64,000 nucleotides of DNA from Chrysoperla carnea (GCF_905475395.1 NC_058339.1:41177172-41241171), one strand, 5' to 3'; shown: positions 1 through 13,045, counted from the first letter of the stretch. Made by a program: numbers and translations. Notes: generated by a model from the letters alone, not told the origin.

Positions 1-428
1 ATTTACACTCGAGAAAGGCTGCTAGATGCATACCTTTAGCCTTTTTAATATGTTTGATCTTAATATTCAATACACACGTAAATAATGCTCAAAAATCTTT
101 CGGATTATAATGTATTATAGTTAAACCATGAGCTTAAACTATTATAAGCTCTGGTTACAGCCTTTTATAACCTCTTAAACTAGATATTACAATTTAATCT
201 AGAATGGCTACGGTACTAATAAGTACCGTTTTTTAATCTTTTCAGGATCACGTTAATAATTGATTTTGATATAGGTGTTAAATAAGCTCATATTATTATA
301 GCCTTTTTTAGCCTCTAAAAATCTTTATTACAATTACATTAGTCTTTGTAGAATCACGTTAATAATTGATTTGTATATAGGTTAAATTCAGAAAAAATAT
401 CAAAAATATTCAGCCATCTTATATACTA

Positions 429-831
429 CAGTGCAACCTTAATATAACGAACCTCAATATAACGATTTCCTCGATTTAACGAATTTTTCGTAATCCCCTT
501 GAATTGTCCATAAGAGTCAATATAAAATATACCTCTACATTACGAATATTCTTTGCGTACAACCTCTATATAACGAATTTTCAACTATCAAGAAATAGTA
601 TAAATACATAGCAAATACATATACATATGTAGTAATTTGATAAAAATGTGTTATCATTTATTAGTATAAGTACGTAATACATATTGAGGTGAATAAAACT
701 ATTCTTTTACCTCTTTATAACGAATTTTAGACCAATCTAACCTCAACATAACGAACCTCAGTTCAACGAATTACTTGATATAACGAATATTTACTGGTTT
801 CCTTCAGATTCGTTATATCGAGGTTGCACTG
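429..831. mobile_element. pogo/Tc1-like MITE or deleted DNA transposon
   Basis: Terminal inverted repeats read CAGTGCAACC at both ends and are flanked by TA on each side, as expected for a Tc1/mariner/pogo-type TA target duplication. The right end, read inward, is CAGTGCAACCTCGATATAAC and the left is CAGTGCAACCTTAATATAAC. Inside, the motif ATAACGAA and its variants recur about ten times in both halves. There is no transposase frame, so the copy is non-autonomous. The class assignment rests on the terminal sequence and the TA duplication; the family name is from memory. Confidence 0.75.
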
Positions 832-2679
832 TATTTCTGTATCTAGTTTATCTGTTACTCCGCGAGATCTTCTTTATTCCTTTATCAATTTCCATGATTT
901 ATCCCTCATTTTAAAACTTGTCGTGCTGGCTAATAACAAAAACTAGATCCTCGGTCTAAAAATGTACCGCACCGATTTGATTTTTAAGATAAAATTTTGT
1001 TCATTATGTAATTTGTATATCATATCTGTAATAAAATTGCCTATACATAATAAAATACTGTGGATATTTTGTGTTACTTATTATTTCTGTAGTCTGTTGT
1101 TAGCCACGGGAACCGCACTGCAAAATTCAGCACATTTCGAATAGTTTTACATATTTATTATAAAGACATATTATACAGATAAAAATAAAATAAGTATCTA
1201 GCACCCTTTCGAAAAAAATTCGATAGACATGCATTTGTCGGCTCTTTTCGGGCGAATATTACTGGACTATAAATTTCTTATTATACATAAGCATTATTAT
1301 ATATATTATATATTATACAGAAAAAAACTAAAGTTACTAATTCTACAGTCTATTTGATCTACAAAGATTAAAAGCATTAATTTATTTATCAATTAAATTT
1401 ACTGAATTTACTACGGTTTAGCATCCGGCCATTTTTTTACATTTACAAGAAAAAATTCGTTTACCGGTACAATGTTGTGGAAATGTTAGTTTAACCTGTG
1501 TTCATCGGTGGAGCTGTTTTTCAAAAAATTCACTATTTATCGAGTAAGTAAGTTAATTGCTGTTATCTCCATGTATCGAAAAAAATAACATTACCATTTA
1601 CAAATCGCTACTAAACCTACAGATTGGATGTTCAGGATATAAACAAAAATATGTGAAAATAAACAATTGACTGAGCTAATTGTTAAAATATCCTGTATAG
1701 ACAATGTTGAATTTATCTTTAATGAATTAGAAAAGTTCAAGAAATCTACAAATTGCGGCCTCACGGCCGCTATTTGTTCTATAGTTTTCGAAAATTTGCA
1801 GTATTTTCTAGAAAATATTTTTTGTTTCATCAATATATTTCTAAGCGTTACAACGTTGAAATATATTTATATATACAGGACATAAAAACAAAAACTATTA
1901 AAGAGAGAACTGTTTTACAGAAAATGTTTAAAAGGAACATGTTTAAAGTAAACCTGTAGGAATATAAAATAAACCCTTGAGGAATCTGTTTAAAGTATAT
2001 CATTCGATTATATATACGATTTAATCATTTTTGAAAAAGTTACGAAAACAATTAGAAGACTAAAATGTAAAAAATTAAATAACCATAAAAATCTCAAAAT
2101 TTCATGAAAAGTCGTACGAGCGCCTCCAAAAATATTTCTTGATTTTCGCTTAATATTGAAACATTTTATATTAAATCATGAATACATTAGTTAACACTTT
2201 TAATTTTGTTAATTAGCATTTATTACATAAGTTACATATAATATAAAAAAAATTAATCTACAACGTCTACAACGAATCATAATATTACGAAAATTTACCT
2301 TGGAAATTGAAACTTAATTTTCCATACCATCACTAACTAGTAACTACACAAATATTTCCAAAATTATTTTAAATAAATTGTTTTCGTTTCAAAAGAATTT
2401 GATTCGAATTATTTGAAAAACTCAACAATTGGATCAAAGGACAATAAATGTTTGAACCATTCTGTAATTGTTTACTCCATCTGTAATTGAATGTTGGAAC
2501 TAGTTGCGCATAACATTCGCTCAATGGGTTAGTTAGTTTCTTATTTTCTATATTTTGTAAACAATAATTTGACATTTAAATGCCGTATAACCTATGAAAA
2601 TTGTTTAAAACAGTAATCTTAAATTTAGAAAATATTAAGTTAAAAATTCTTAAGGCACATTAAATTGAGTGGAAATAAG
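832..2679. other. intergenic stretch upstream of YEATS4
   Basis: No convincing gene is seen. The short open frames here are AT-rich, lack splice context and overlap each other on both strands. A degenerate copy of the dispersed family described at 29312-29876 occupies about 1650-1885. The last 100 bases should hold the YEATS4 promoter and 5' UTR, but no recognisable core element stands out. Confidence 0.5.
1650..1885 (+). repeat. degenerate copy of the unclassified dispersed repeat
   Basis: It begins with the block CAATTGACTGAGCTAATTG followed by a TAAAATATCCTGTATAGAC-like segment, and ends near TAAGCGTTACAA. Both ends match the fuller copy at 29312-29876. The middle is divergent or deleted. 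Confidence 0.5.
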
Positions 2680-4831
2680 ATGAGCTTGCCGACAGATTTT
2701 GGTCCAGATTCCGGAGGTCGTATGAAAGTAAGTCAACCCTTTAGGTAGAAAAAATGTTGAAGAAGTGACGAACGAAGCATCAGTAAATAGTAACGATCCG
2801 ATACGATCCACACTGAAGTAATAAGCCAAACATGTTTATAGTGTGCCAAAAATCGCGTGTATAACTATAAGCTCGGACAGAATTATTGGCCAGATTTCGA
2901 CCATAAATTATATAACATATATGCGACATTTGTCACTTATAAACATGTTTTGGCCTTTATTGATAAATCCTGTATACTTAATTTCAAAGCTTTTGTCGCT
3001 TCGCTACCGAAAGTGCTTTAGTAACATATATAATTTTTAATAGGGAGTGTGTATTGTGAAACCAATTGTTTATGGAAATATAGCTCGATATTTCGGTAAA
3101 AAACGGGAGGAAGATGGCCATACCCACAAATGGACAGTTTATGTTAAGCCGTATAACAATGAAGACATGTCAACTTACGTGAAAAAAGTTCATTTTAAAT
3201 TGCATGAAAGTTACGCTAATCCTAATAGAATCTCTACAAAACCACCATATGAAGTATCGGAAACTGGTTGGGGTGAATTTGAAATTGTCATTAAAATTTA
3301 TTTTCATGATCCCAATGAAAGACCCGTAAGTGTATAATTCCAATAATTATTTTAAAATTACCAAAATTTATATACTTTCCTTATACTTTCACTGTTGTTT
3401 TAGACAACGATGTATCATATTTTGAAACTATTCCATACATCTAACAGAGAAGCTGGTAGCAATGTTCCAATAAACTTGATAGCGGACGCAACGAAAGGTT
3501 TAGTGTCTGAATCGTATGATGAAATTGTTTTTCAAGATCCAACACAATTAATGCAACATTTACTGACGAATACAAAGCCTATATCACTAAATCAATGGAA
3601 ACATGAAAGTAATTGTAAGTAATACATTTTGTAATTATATCCAAGTTCGCTGTTTTGGATACGTTTTCTATGATTTTTACTTTATCGCATTGGGAACTAA
3701 TTTCGTGAATACAACGGAAACGTGTAACAAGTAAAGATATGATGCTATTTCTTTTTAGTTCAATTTTTGTGTAACAATAAATATTCATCCTTAAAAAATG
3801 GCTGCGAAGGAAAATATTTTAATTATTCCAAAAATTTTTAGAACAGATGCGCGTTTGTTAAACTTACGCTACTTAGTTATAGTCACTTATAACATTATCG
3901 GGTAACCTAGCAGATAGTAAGCCTTACCAAGATAATATTTGAAATGAGTATAATTTTGAAACTACCTGGCTAAATACTTATTCCCAAAAAAAAAAACTTT
4001 TAACAAAAAGAAAACCGACTTCAAAAGATAAATTTTATTGTTATTTTTGGATCAGTGTCAGCCAAGTTAATGTAGCAAACTGTTCTGTCAGAGTTGTTTC
4101 CTTGGCTGACACCGACTCCAAAAATAACAATAATTTTAACTACATTATATTATCGTTATTTTTTACTTTTTAGTGCATATTAATTTATTTTGGAAAAATT
4201 CATCTTTTGAAGTCGGTTATCTTTTTGTTAAAAGTTTTTTTTATTTTGTGATTTTTAGTGAATCTGAAGTGCACTAATTTATCACTAAAAAAGAATCATC
4301 GAAATCGGTTAGCGTGATATTGAGTTATTCGTCCTCTTGTCGCGCATACTTAATGCAAATTTAAGACTTTTATGATTTTCTCATGGACGCCGTTATCAGA
4401 ACTCGATTAAAATGAAATGGGACCACACGGGAAGCACTACCTTTCAAATAGATAAAGAATCATCAAAATCGGTTCACTCAGTCGAAAGTTCTGAGGTAAC
4501 AAACAAACAAACAAAAATACAGTCGAATTGATAACCTCCTCCTTTTTTGTTTGAAGTCTATTAAAAATTATATTGACTTTTTTCCCTTATTTCATTGAAT
4601 ATTAAATTTTAAATTATTAAACTATTTATATAATTTGAAATTTTTATCTTTACAGTTGAAGAAAAAAAAGAAACAACTCTGAAGAATATTTTAGAGGCGA
4701 AAGGAAAAATAAGGGCTTCGAATGCTCAACTAAAAGAGCGTTTAAAAATATTTAAAGAAACTATATCCAAATTCAAAAGTGAAATTGAAAAAACACAAAA
4801 TAATCAAGTTGGAGTGCTAACTATTAGTTAA
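2680..4831 (+). CDS. YEATS4: YEATS domain-containing protein 4 (GAS41), complete
   Basis: GAS41 is the acyl-lysine histone reader subunit shared by the TIP60/NuA4 and SRCAP chromatin complexes in the nucleus. Coding exons are 2680-2727, 3044-3325, 3404-3614 and 4656-4831, all with GT-AG borders and matching phases. They give 238 aa (human 227). The YEATS domain (about residues 15-150) opens with [20 protein letters not shown] and contains HESY and ETGWGEF, which form the aromatic acyl-lysine pocket. It ends with HDPNERPTTMYH. The last exon encodes a Lys/Glu-rich coiled coil, as in the human protein, which tethers it to its complexes. The start begins the family's DFGPDSGGR leader. The 1.0-kb third intron carries a composite foldback repeat. 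Confidence 0.95.
3986..4567 (+). mobile_element. composite foldback/interspersed element in YEATS4 intron 3
   Basis: Positions 3989-4030 and 4202-4240 are nearly perfect inverted repeats (AACCGACTTCAAAAGAT against ATCTTTTGAAGTCGGTT). They enclose a second inverted pair, GTGTCAGCCAAG at about 4056 and CTTGGCTGACAC at about 4102, each flanked by TTATTTTTGGA or its complement. A 330-bp tail follows, which also occurs at 49455-49806. It ends in TACAGTCGAATTGATAACC and a further TTTGAAGTC motif. No protein frame is seen. Class unknown; it may be non-autonomous. Confidence 0.65.
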
Positions 4832-5738
4832 AATATTTTTTAAATAACAAAAACAAAATTTGTTAATTTGATGGATTGAATTGACATTAATAAATTTTTT
4901 TATAAATATTTTTATATGGTCTCGTTTTAATCTTGTTTTATATTGATTGTAATTATGAAGAGAAACACAAATAGAATTTCAAAATTTCAGACTTCAAAAT
5001 TCCATATGCGTGTTGCTACACCAGTAAGAATTATGCCTTTTTTTAATTAAAAGAAATACATTGTCAAGAAGACTGAAACTTGAGACTTGCTTGCCGCGTC
5101 TACGATCAAGAAAATTATATAATTTATTGTTAATTTTTTTCTAAATTTACGTTAGGCGTCATAGTTTGTCTCGCCATCAAAAAATGTAACGGTTTGATAT
5201 CAACCATCTTAGAACGACAATTAACGGCAGAAGTATATCAATTCGATATATTTTCTGTTAGCATATGAAGCACTAATAAATCGTACCCAAACTAACTTCT
5301 AACTTGATCAGTGGCAACAATTTGGGAGCAATAGGTAAATTGCACCTATTACAAGGAATAACAAATTTAGGCTCATGTGATATATCGGTAACTATTCACC
5401 GAATCGTTAGACGAACACGACTTTTGTATTTTTTAGAAAAATATAAGAAAACATATACACCGCATGCCCACGCCTAAAAAACATTGTGATTACCTCACTG
5501 TTGAGACATTGCATATGCGTTGTTTCTGAACTGTTGGAAACTTCTTACATAAGAAAACTCTAGGTAGTAAAACAATAAGAAAATTTCAATTTCCTATTTT
5601 TCAACACCGTTTTATTGATATCGGAGAAAATGACTTTTCTATTTGTTATTGGATTACCATCAATTTCAAGCTTGTGAGCGAAATCATAAATTTTTCGAGT
5701 ACCGTGAAAAAGAACGCCCCGTTACCGAGAATTTCCTT
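4832..5738. other. spacer between YEATS4 and the CFAP107-like gene
   Basis: No gene is seen. Polyadenylation-like AATAAA variants occur just after the YEATS4 stop (about 4888-4905). From 5634 to 5738 the frame of the next gene is open upstream of its first Met and would encode a plausible FFEYREKERPVTENFL segment. A longer first exon with an unseen upstream start is therefore possible. Confidence 0.4.
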
Positions 5739-7209
5739 ATGAAAAGAACACATATAACACTCAATGAAGAGGTAATTTTCAAACATTTTTAATAATCGAC
5801 CTCTACTCTTATATCAAAATCTGAAACAAAAAAATTCGGAAGTTCTATTTTTTATTCATTTCCAATGAATATTATTTATATTTTAACTGGTCAAAATAAA
5901 ATTTCTAGCAAGTTCACTGTTATTCAAAAGGTGTGAAAATTGGAAATTGGTTTGAAGATGAATGCAAATATGAAAAACATCAACATAAACATCGATCAAT
6001 ATATAATGCACATTTTTCTAGGCCAAATATGCAACCGATAGATTACACTGAAATGTATAAACCGAAATTCAAAGCACAGGTTAGTACACCTTGATTAAAT
6101 TATAATCATATTAAAATTGTATCAACAGGGAGTCAAAATTCAAATTTTTCGTAAGTTTTTAAAAAAATCGCTCCTAAAAAGATTGGCCAGTACGGCTGCA
6201 GAATGAAAAGTTACTCATTTTAATGAGAATCAAAGTATCTTCAAAACTTATTAAAATATAATATGGCGAAGAGCCCTACCGATTGCGTGGTGAAAGGAAA
6301 GCGCAAACTACTATTTGTACATATTTCCAGCGAAAATAATAAATGAAAATATTATCGGAGTCCATAGTTCTTAGTCTAAAAAATTAATGAGTTCACCGAT
6401 TATAGTTTTTAATTTATGTAATAAATTATAATCTGTCTCACGACCCTAGCAAAGAGTTAACTTTTTTTCGAAAAGGATGAGTCAAAACGTTTGACGTGTC
6501 AATTACAAAAAAAAAACTTTCAAGTACAGTCAAATTGTTACAAAAATCTCCTATTTCAATAATATAGGTCATGAAATGTATTTAACACATGCATGTATTT
6601 CCTACATTTCATGGCCTTAGTTTTTCTTTAAGAAATGTTGACATTATAATAACACTGTTTAAGTTCAGATTAGGCGAAATTTCCACAAAAGGTTCTCACA
6701 AAAATTCATTATCGTTTTGATAAATGTAACACTGCCACCATATTAAAATTTTTACTGTAATAGTCCGTATTCCCCAAAAAGAAATGTAACGAATTACATT
6801 TAAAAAATATTTATAGGGTCTAGGATCACATACTTTAATGTGGAATGGTGAAGAATTTTTACAAAACTTTGCAACCACATATGACCTTACCTACAGACAT
6901 TTTAAAAAAGGATTAAGCGGACCCATTCCAAAAAGGAAGCGAATTGAACTCACAGAAAATTTTGGAAATATAACTAAATACGATGATGAAATAAGTTCTT
7001 CATTTAAACATTGGGAATACAATCAAGATAATCGACATTTCAGTGAATATGGAAATGAGTATCTTCCTCCAAAACCTACCGATTACGTAAAATCACCATT
7101 TCGTAGATCGAATAAACTTTTAGGAAATAAATTTTCATTAACTAAAATACAAATGAAACCAATAAAAACACCGATAATTGAATTACCAAAAACTTGTGTT
7201 GGTAAATAA
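5739..7209 (+). CDS. CFAP107-like ciliary microtubule inner protein
   Basis: Exons 5739-5771, 5909-6079 and 6817-7209 join in phase 0 with GT-AG borders and give 198 aa. Human CFAP107 (C1orf158), a protein of the lumen of axonemal doublet microtubules, has 194. Shared features, from memory: a GNW(M/F)E motif with SIY soon after (here GNWFEDE then RSIYNAHF), a central L..TYD..Y.RH block (here FATTYDLTYRHFKKG) and a C-terminal PPxPTxY (LPPKPTDYV). There is no signal peptide or membrane segment, and the protein is rich in basic and aromatic residues, as is usual for these inner proteins. Expression in sperm or chordotonal cilia is inferred. Assignment is moderate because the family evolves fast. 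Confidence 0.7.
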
Positions 7210-9863
7210 AATTTGACCACAACTAACAATCGAATGTAGGTTTGATTTTAAATGAAAACAATGGGAAAGATTTTGAAAACGTAGTTTGTTCAAAATTTAA
7301 AAAAATAAGCTGCTAATTTGCTACTAGCAGTTTCGTACATCAAATTATAATAGACGATAAATTTATCGTTTTTCCCTGCAAGTTTGCTAATAAAATATCT
7401 TCATGGTATTCTCCTATGAATGGTTAAGTTCAAAAAAACTCGTTGGGAATATTTTGGAAATATTTTGGTTGTAGACAAACTGCGTTTTGAAAGTCTGTCC
7501 CTTAGTTAATTGTGTATTGAAACTATCAATATATATTTAAAAAGATTTTTTTTTTGAACACTTGTAGGTTTAATTACAATATTTTTATAAATTTTAAGCA
7601 ACAATATAAAAAAAATACTTTTTTTTATTACAAAAGTGATTTTAAACTAAATATGAATGTAGAATTTGTTCGAGGTATTTTATACAATAATTTAAAATAT
7701 AAATGAAATGATTTAAATTCTTTAACTTTATTTAAAAATGATGTAAATTTAATTATTTTGAACAAATGCCAATATTAATTTAAAATACTAAACTTGAGTT
7801 AGTTGAGCTCCCTCAATAGATTTATGTATCAATATCAACAAACAATCGAGGTATACTAAAAAAACCATTCTCCTAATTGGCTTGCCCGAGTAAGATATAT
7901 ATATTGCACTTTTTTTTAATTTATGATCATAAAAATTCTACTTCATATGAGAAAAATCGACTTTATTCAATAATTTTGAATTTTCAAATTTTAGGTGGCG
8001 ATTTAAAACTCGAAAATATTCCTTGATCATTCTTGAAATCTAATACGGCTTGTTCAGCAGAAATAGACACAACTGTTGATCGAATAAAAGCACGCGCAAT
8101 AAAACCATGCTGAATAAGCAAAACTATTTATGCTGAATAAGTCCATAGTTATGACAAATGACAAAAATACTCTTGGCGGTAATTTTTTATATTGTTTATT
8201 CAAAAATTTTTGTTTTTAACTATACCCGTGTTAAAAAAAACATATTAGATTAGATTTAATCCTAATCTAAAAAATCTAATTTAACGTCGTTCCGAAAAAA
8301 CTAATTCGTATTTAAATCCACTCAAAGCTTTAAATCGAAATGAATGAATTTAAATCGGATTCAATCGGAAATCGAGATTTTGTCATAATGATATTTCTAG
8401 TATGCTCGCCACCTTAAATGTTTTTTAGTCCTTATACTTTTAATAATATCAGACCGAGCGCACATCGGTCACATTTTGGTACAAAAACAAACCTAATATA
8501 AAATTGTATGATTCTACTATAAGATGCATAATAATACACTAAATTACTACGGAAACCTTCATTTTATAAAAAAAATTAGACAATGAGTTATGTGATATAA
8601 TAATTAAAATTGAATAAAAACCCAAACAGATATCAAGAAATTTTCGTCCTTTGAATTCTATCACTACTCCAGTAAATATGAAAATTTGCATGTGTAAGGA
8701 ATTTTCAGATTCCACAGGCTCAATTAAAGTTAGATACAAAAATAGAAAATGTTTTAATATTCTACATAATATAATGCCCCCTTTATTAAAAATAAATATT
8801 TTTTAAATTAGGTAATTTAATCTTTTTATTAATTCGAAGAATTGTGAATGACAAACGACAAATGTGCCATTTATCAACCAATTTTTTATAAATAATTGTT
8901 TGTAGTCTTTAAAAAGCTCCGCCTCTTAAAAGTAAGCAATTTTTGTTTTATTTTCTTCACAAACTCTAGTCATTTCCTTAATTCTTGTAATTCAAATAAA
9001 TAGTTATTGCAACACATTGAAACTTTGTCTAAGTCTCTTATGTAAAATACATGCGTTAAAAAGTCTAAATTGAATGTGCGCTGCAGTCTTGTATTATTAT
9101 TAGCAGTTAACATTTACCCAAAACACGGCGCCACATATTCGCTTATTGACGAATACCAAACACATTTTCACTTATTTATTATTCGCTATTTGCTTTATCC
9201 CAAATGTAATTCGCTATATTGACGCGGAATGCCGATTAAAACAAGGCAGGGCTGAGTATATAAATTTTATATAATTTAAAAAATAAATCTAAATTCATTA
9301 AGTAAAATTTCAATTCTCAGCACAAGCTTACTATAGGCGGCTAAAACAACGGACTCGTGTATTTGCCTTTTGAAATATTTTTAAGAAAAGTATTTGGCAT
9401 CTACAATTATATGAGTAGCTTAGTGTTTGTCACCACGCGAATGTATAGCACGGTCTTAGCTGCCAGTTATTTGAATTTTAAAACAAATCAAAAATTATTA
9501 AATATAATATTAACAATTATCAAATAACATAAATTTTAATTTAACGTACTAAAATAAAAATAAGCAAAATAAATATTTACAATTCACACAATCTACCATA
9601 AACAACGACTCTGTGGAGTGTCCTTTCTTTAGGAACAATATAATTATCACTTGATTTGTTCATAATTATTACTGTGAGTAAATAAATAAAATCGAAAAAA
9701 AATCACAGTTTGATTAATTTTTCTGGCAATATTCTGTAGTTTTGGAAGTGATTACTTTTCGTCTTAGTTTCTATATATATACATCACAAGATAACTATTT
9801 TTAAAAGGAATTCACAAAGTTTTAAAATGGCAGTGTTTTTAACAGACTTATTACATGGCATAA
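7210..9863. other. intergenic stretch, no gene seen
   Basis: About 2.6 kb with low-complexity A/T tracts and scattered short frames that show no protein-like composition. No clear inverted repeat or known element was found here. It lies between convergent genes, so it should contain both 3' ends. Confidence 0.45.
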
Positions 9864-10352
9864 ACAGTGTGGCACAAAAATGAACGATATGATTTTATTT
9901 TTTAGAAACTGTTTTTTGAGCCGTCCGCAATTAAAAACAATATTTGCAATGAAATAGACAACAAATCTTTGGGTTCAATTAGTGATTAAAAAATTATCTA
10001 GCACCCAGCTGTAACTTCGAATATGACAAAGCTAAAATATTTTTATTTGGGGAAATTCTAAAAAATGCGGCATTTTTTATGGTGGCCACAAGATGACTAT
10101 TCATGTTTATCTGTTATTTTGTTTAGAAAAATCATTTTATTAATCAAAATAACGATTCTATGTGCCACTCCAAATTTGCAATTTTCGTGGTGGTGGATGC
10201 GAATACAGAACAAATGTTCAAAATTTTTTTTCGGTTTAATAATCCTTGCATTTGTTATTCAATTACATTTGTATTAGATCAAAAATAAATATAATTATCG
10301 TTTTAATAAAAAGATAAAGTTATTGAAATCGTTCATTTTTATGCCAGCCTGT
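9864..10352. mobile_element. MITE-like element with about 45-bp imperfect inverted ends
   Basis: The left end ACAGTGTGGCACAAAAATGA, continuing ACGATATGATTTTA, is matched by the complement of the right end, ACAGGCTGGCATAAAAATGA then ACGATTTCAATAA. A 70-codon frame inside (10065-10277) shows no recognisable transposase. The element stops 18 bp before the TMEM201-like stop codon, so it probably overlaps that gene's 3' UTR. Confidence 0.6.
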
Positions 10353-10369
10353 GCAAAAATATACAATTT

Positions 10370-12418
10370 TTAAATATTACTATGATACGCTGGTTCTGAT
10401 CGTACCGATAATCGATCATCATACTGTGGTAAAAAAAATTTCGAATTAACTACAGACGTTCTAAAAGAATTTGTTGATTCTATAAGACTGTTTTGATCAG
10501 ATTGTGAACTAAACCCACTACTTTGACTTGATGATCGGCTTAATGGTGTTAAGTTTTTAAATAATATTTGATCAGTTCTAAGTTTCGATGTTACAAATTC
10601 ACACTGATCATGTTTCCAATAACCACCAGCAACCCACGATTCCTGAGAAACTTTTTGAAAACGAGTCGGTGATATCAGTACCGATTTTTTTACAAATATA
10701 TCAGGAACTTGTTGAACACCATACTCCTTCTGTCGAAAATGTGGATTAACTTTATTATTTAAAATAAAATTTGCATTTGTACTTAATTTTAAATTTTTCA
10801 ATGAATCACAATAAGTGTCAAGAGTATTTATTTCAACAGTATTTTTTGGTGATATTTTAATTAAATTATCAAATTTTAATGGTTCATTAAATAAGCTCTT
10901 AGATTCATTACTTAAAAATAAATTTTCGTTTGGTCGATGTAATAAATTATTCTGATTAAGATTATTAAAAAAGTTTATATTATTTTTATCAATACCATTA
11001 TTAAATTCGAATGTCTTATTTGTATCTTTTGAAAATAAATTGCGTTTATTAATACGAATTTTTGAACTCTTTGGTGATGTATCTGTAATGTTTAAATTGT
11101 AGACTTTCACTTCTTGTTCAGACGTTAGAAGTATTTGAACAGCTAAAAATAATATCAATGTTGAACAAAGAACCTAAAAAACAAATATTTTAGAAATTAA
11201 AAACAAATTATAAGCCTTAATTCTTTTTACAAAAGTTGTAAGTTTTTTGAGCTTTTATCAGATTTGCTGACGATTAGTGAATGAACAAAATCACAAGGTT
11301 AACCAAAAAGCCAAAAAAATCCGCAGACCCCCTGTTATCTCAACCCCCGTTATAGGTATGGCCAACCCGCGAATCAATGAATGAGCGTAATCATGTTAAA
11401 TAACCGTTAGATACACGATATTGTCCGAATATCCTTACCGAACATCAAAGGTAATTAATGAGAAGTATTTGAAATAAAATTTCAAAATTTCCTATTACCT
11501 AAATCAATTTTTTTTTTTATTATAACTAGTCATCATCAATATGAATTAGCTAATCGTAATTATTCTAAGAGATATGTTATTTGTCTCTAATTGTCACTCT
11601 CTAATGCTGCGATGCTGCATGAAAGCAAGTCTCAGTAGTATTTCTATTACTTGTGTCCATTTGAAAGGCTTGAGATACTATTTTTCTTGGTAGGAGAGTG
11701 AATTGTTGCTTCCAGGCACGTACATACTCTCAAGTGCCAATGAATCATTAAAATGAGCGAGACTCTTAATTGCTATTTTCATTCAGTCTATTATACATCG
11801 AAATTTACATTCAAAAATATTAATACACTTACCCGGCTTAGAATATTATCTTCAACCAAAGCTCTCTGTTCTTGTAGATATAAAGTACATCCCCAAAGTA
11901 AACATCCCAATAAATTCCGGAATCTGGCTACTCTTCCGTGAACAGACAAAATCATTTGTGTACAAATACCAAAAATAGGTACTAAATACATTGGTTTTGT
12001 AGATACAAACACACAAATAGATGCAAACATTTTTGATATTTGAGAAAATATTCCATCAAAATAGCTAGCCTGTGGAAATATTTCATCAAAATAGCTAGTT
12101 AACTTTAAAATATATTTCCAACTTTCCATTCCAGATAAATGATTAGAGATTCGAAGAACATCTTTTGTAATTATAGCAGTAGTTGTATTCATTTGTTGCA
12201 ATAATGTACTATTCACTGCAATATTTTGTGTATTTAATATTGTTAATGTGAAATTAACGATTGAGATTCCAAATAACATTAATAAAAGTAATTGTTTTAA
12301 TTGATACATGTTTACTGAACAATCGTTTATTGTTAAACTTATATTTGAAATATTTTCTAAATTATGGCTAATATTAATAGTACCATCCGATTGTAATGAA
12401 TTTATTGGCACTGCGTCC
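10370..12418 (-). CDS. TMEM201/Samp1 (NET5)-like inner nuclear membrane protein, C-terminal part
   Basis: Two exons are visible, 11833-12418 and 10370-11173, joined in phase 0 at a GTAAGT donor and TTTTTAG acceptor. They give about 462 residues. Samp1 is an inner nuclear membrane protein linked to the LINC complex and spindle. Several hydrophobic helices appear in the family order: KQLLLLMLFGISIVNFTLTI, a helix around YLVPIFGICTQMIL, then HGRVARFRNLLGCLLWGC and, across the junction, LCSTLILFLAVQILL. The human protein has a comparable run after its zinc region (GRIRLRRIDAFCTCLWALLL). A Ser/Asn-rich tail follows with LISPTRF, ESWVAGGYW and SRSSSQSSGF. The 12418 border has phase 1, so at least one upstream exon, expected to hold the Ima1-type zinc fingers, was not located. 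Confidence 0.6.
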
Positions 12419-12475
12419 CTGCAAAAATCAAGTCGTATTTTACTCAAAATATGAACATAAATTGATAACATGTTA

Positions 12476-13045
12476 TCCAGTCAAATTAGTCCATAAAATA
12501 TAAGTAAAGTTACAAAAATTCCCATAGAGCTAAAAATTGATATGAATGTTCAGAATACTATTGATTATCAATGAATTGTGAAAAGTCCCCATCAATCCCC
12601 CTTGTGCAAAAAATTTTATTGAGGGGGGAAGTTTGCAAAAATAGGGTTTTCGCATTTTACAGCAAAACGGTGAGTTTAACAGCAAAAATAGTTCAGACAA
12701 AAATTATAGATAATCTGATTCTGTACCAAATTTAATTTTTTCAATTCTTTGACCCGCTATATCATGAAAACGGCAGTACTTATGAAAAAAGGTGCAGAGA
12801 CACATTTTGTAGCAAATTGAATGATCTAAAATTTTTGTCTAAAATATTTTTGCTGTTAAACTCACCGTTTTGCTGAAAAACGCGAAAAACCTATTTTTGC
12901 AAACTTCCCCCCTCAATAAAATTTTTTGCACAAGGGGGATTGATGGGGACTTTTCACAATTCATTTATAATAGTATTCTGAACATTCATACCAATTTTTA
13001 GCTCAATGGGAATTTTTGTAACCTTCAAAGTGTAATTTGACTGGA
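12476..13045. mobile_element. mariner-like MITE with very long inverted arms
   Basis: The arms are about 230 bp each (roughly 12476-12710 and 12815-13045) and nearly identical. Both ends read TCCAGTCAAATTA and are flanked by TA. Shared blocks within the arms include AATTGTGAAAAGTCCCCATC, GGGGGAAGTTTGCAAA and AACGGTGAGTTTAACAGCAA. The 100-bp centre has no frame. The high arm identity suggests recent activity. The left end lies 57 bp upstream of a TMEM201-like splice acceptor, in its intron. Confidence 0.85.
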
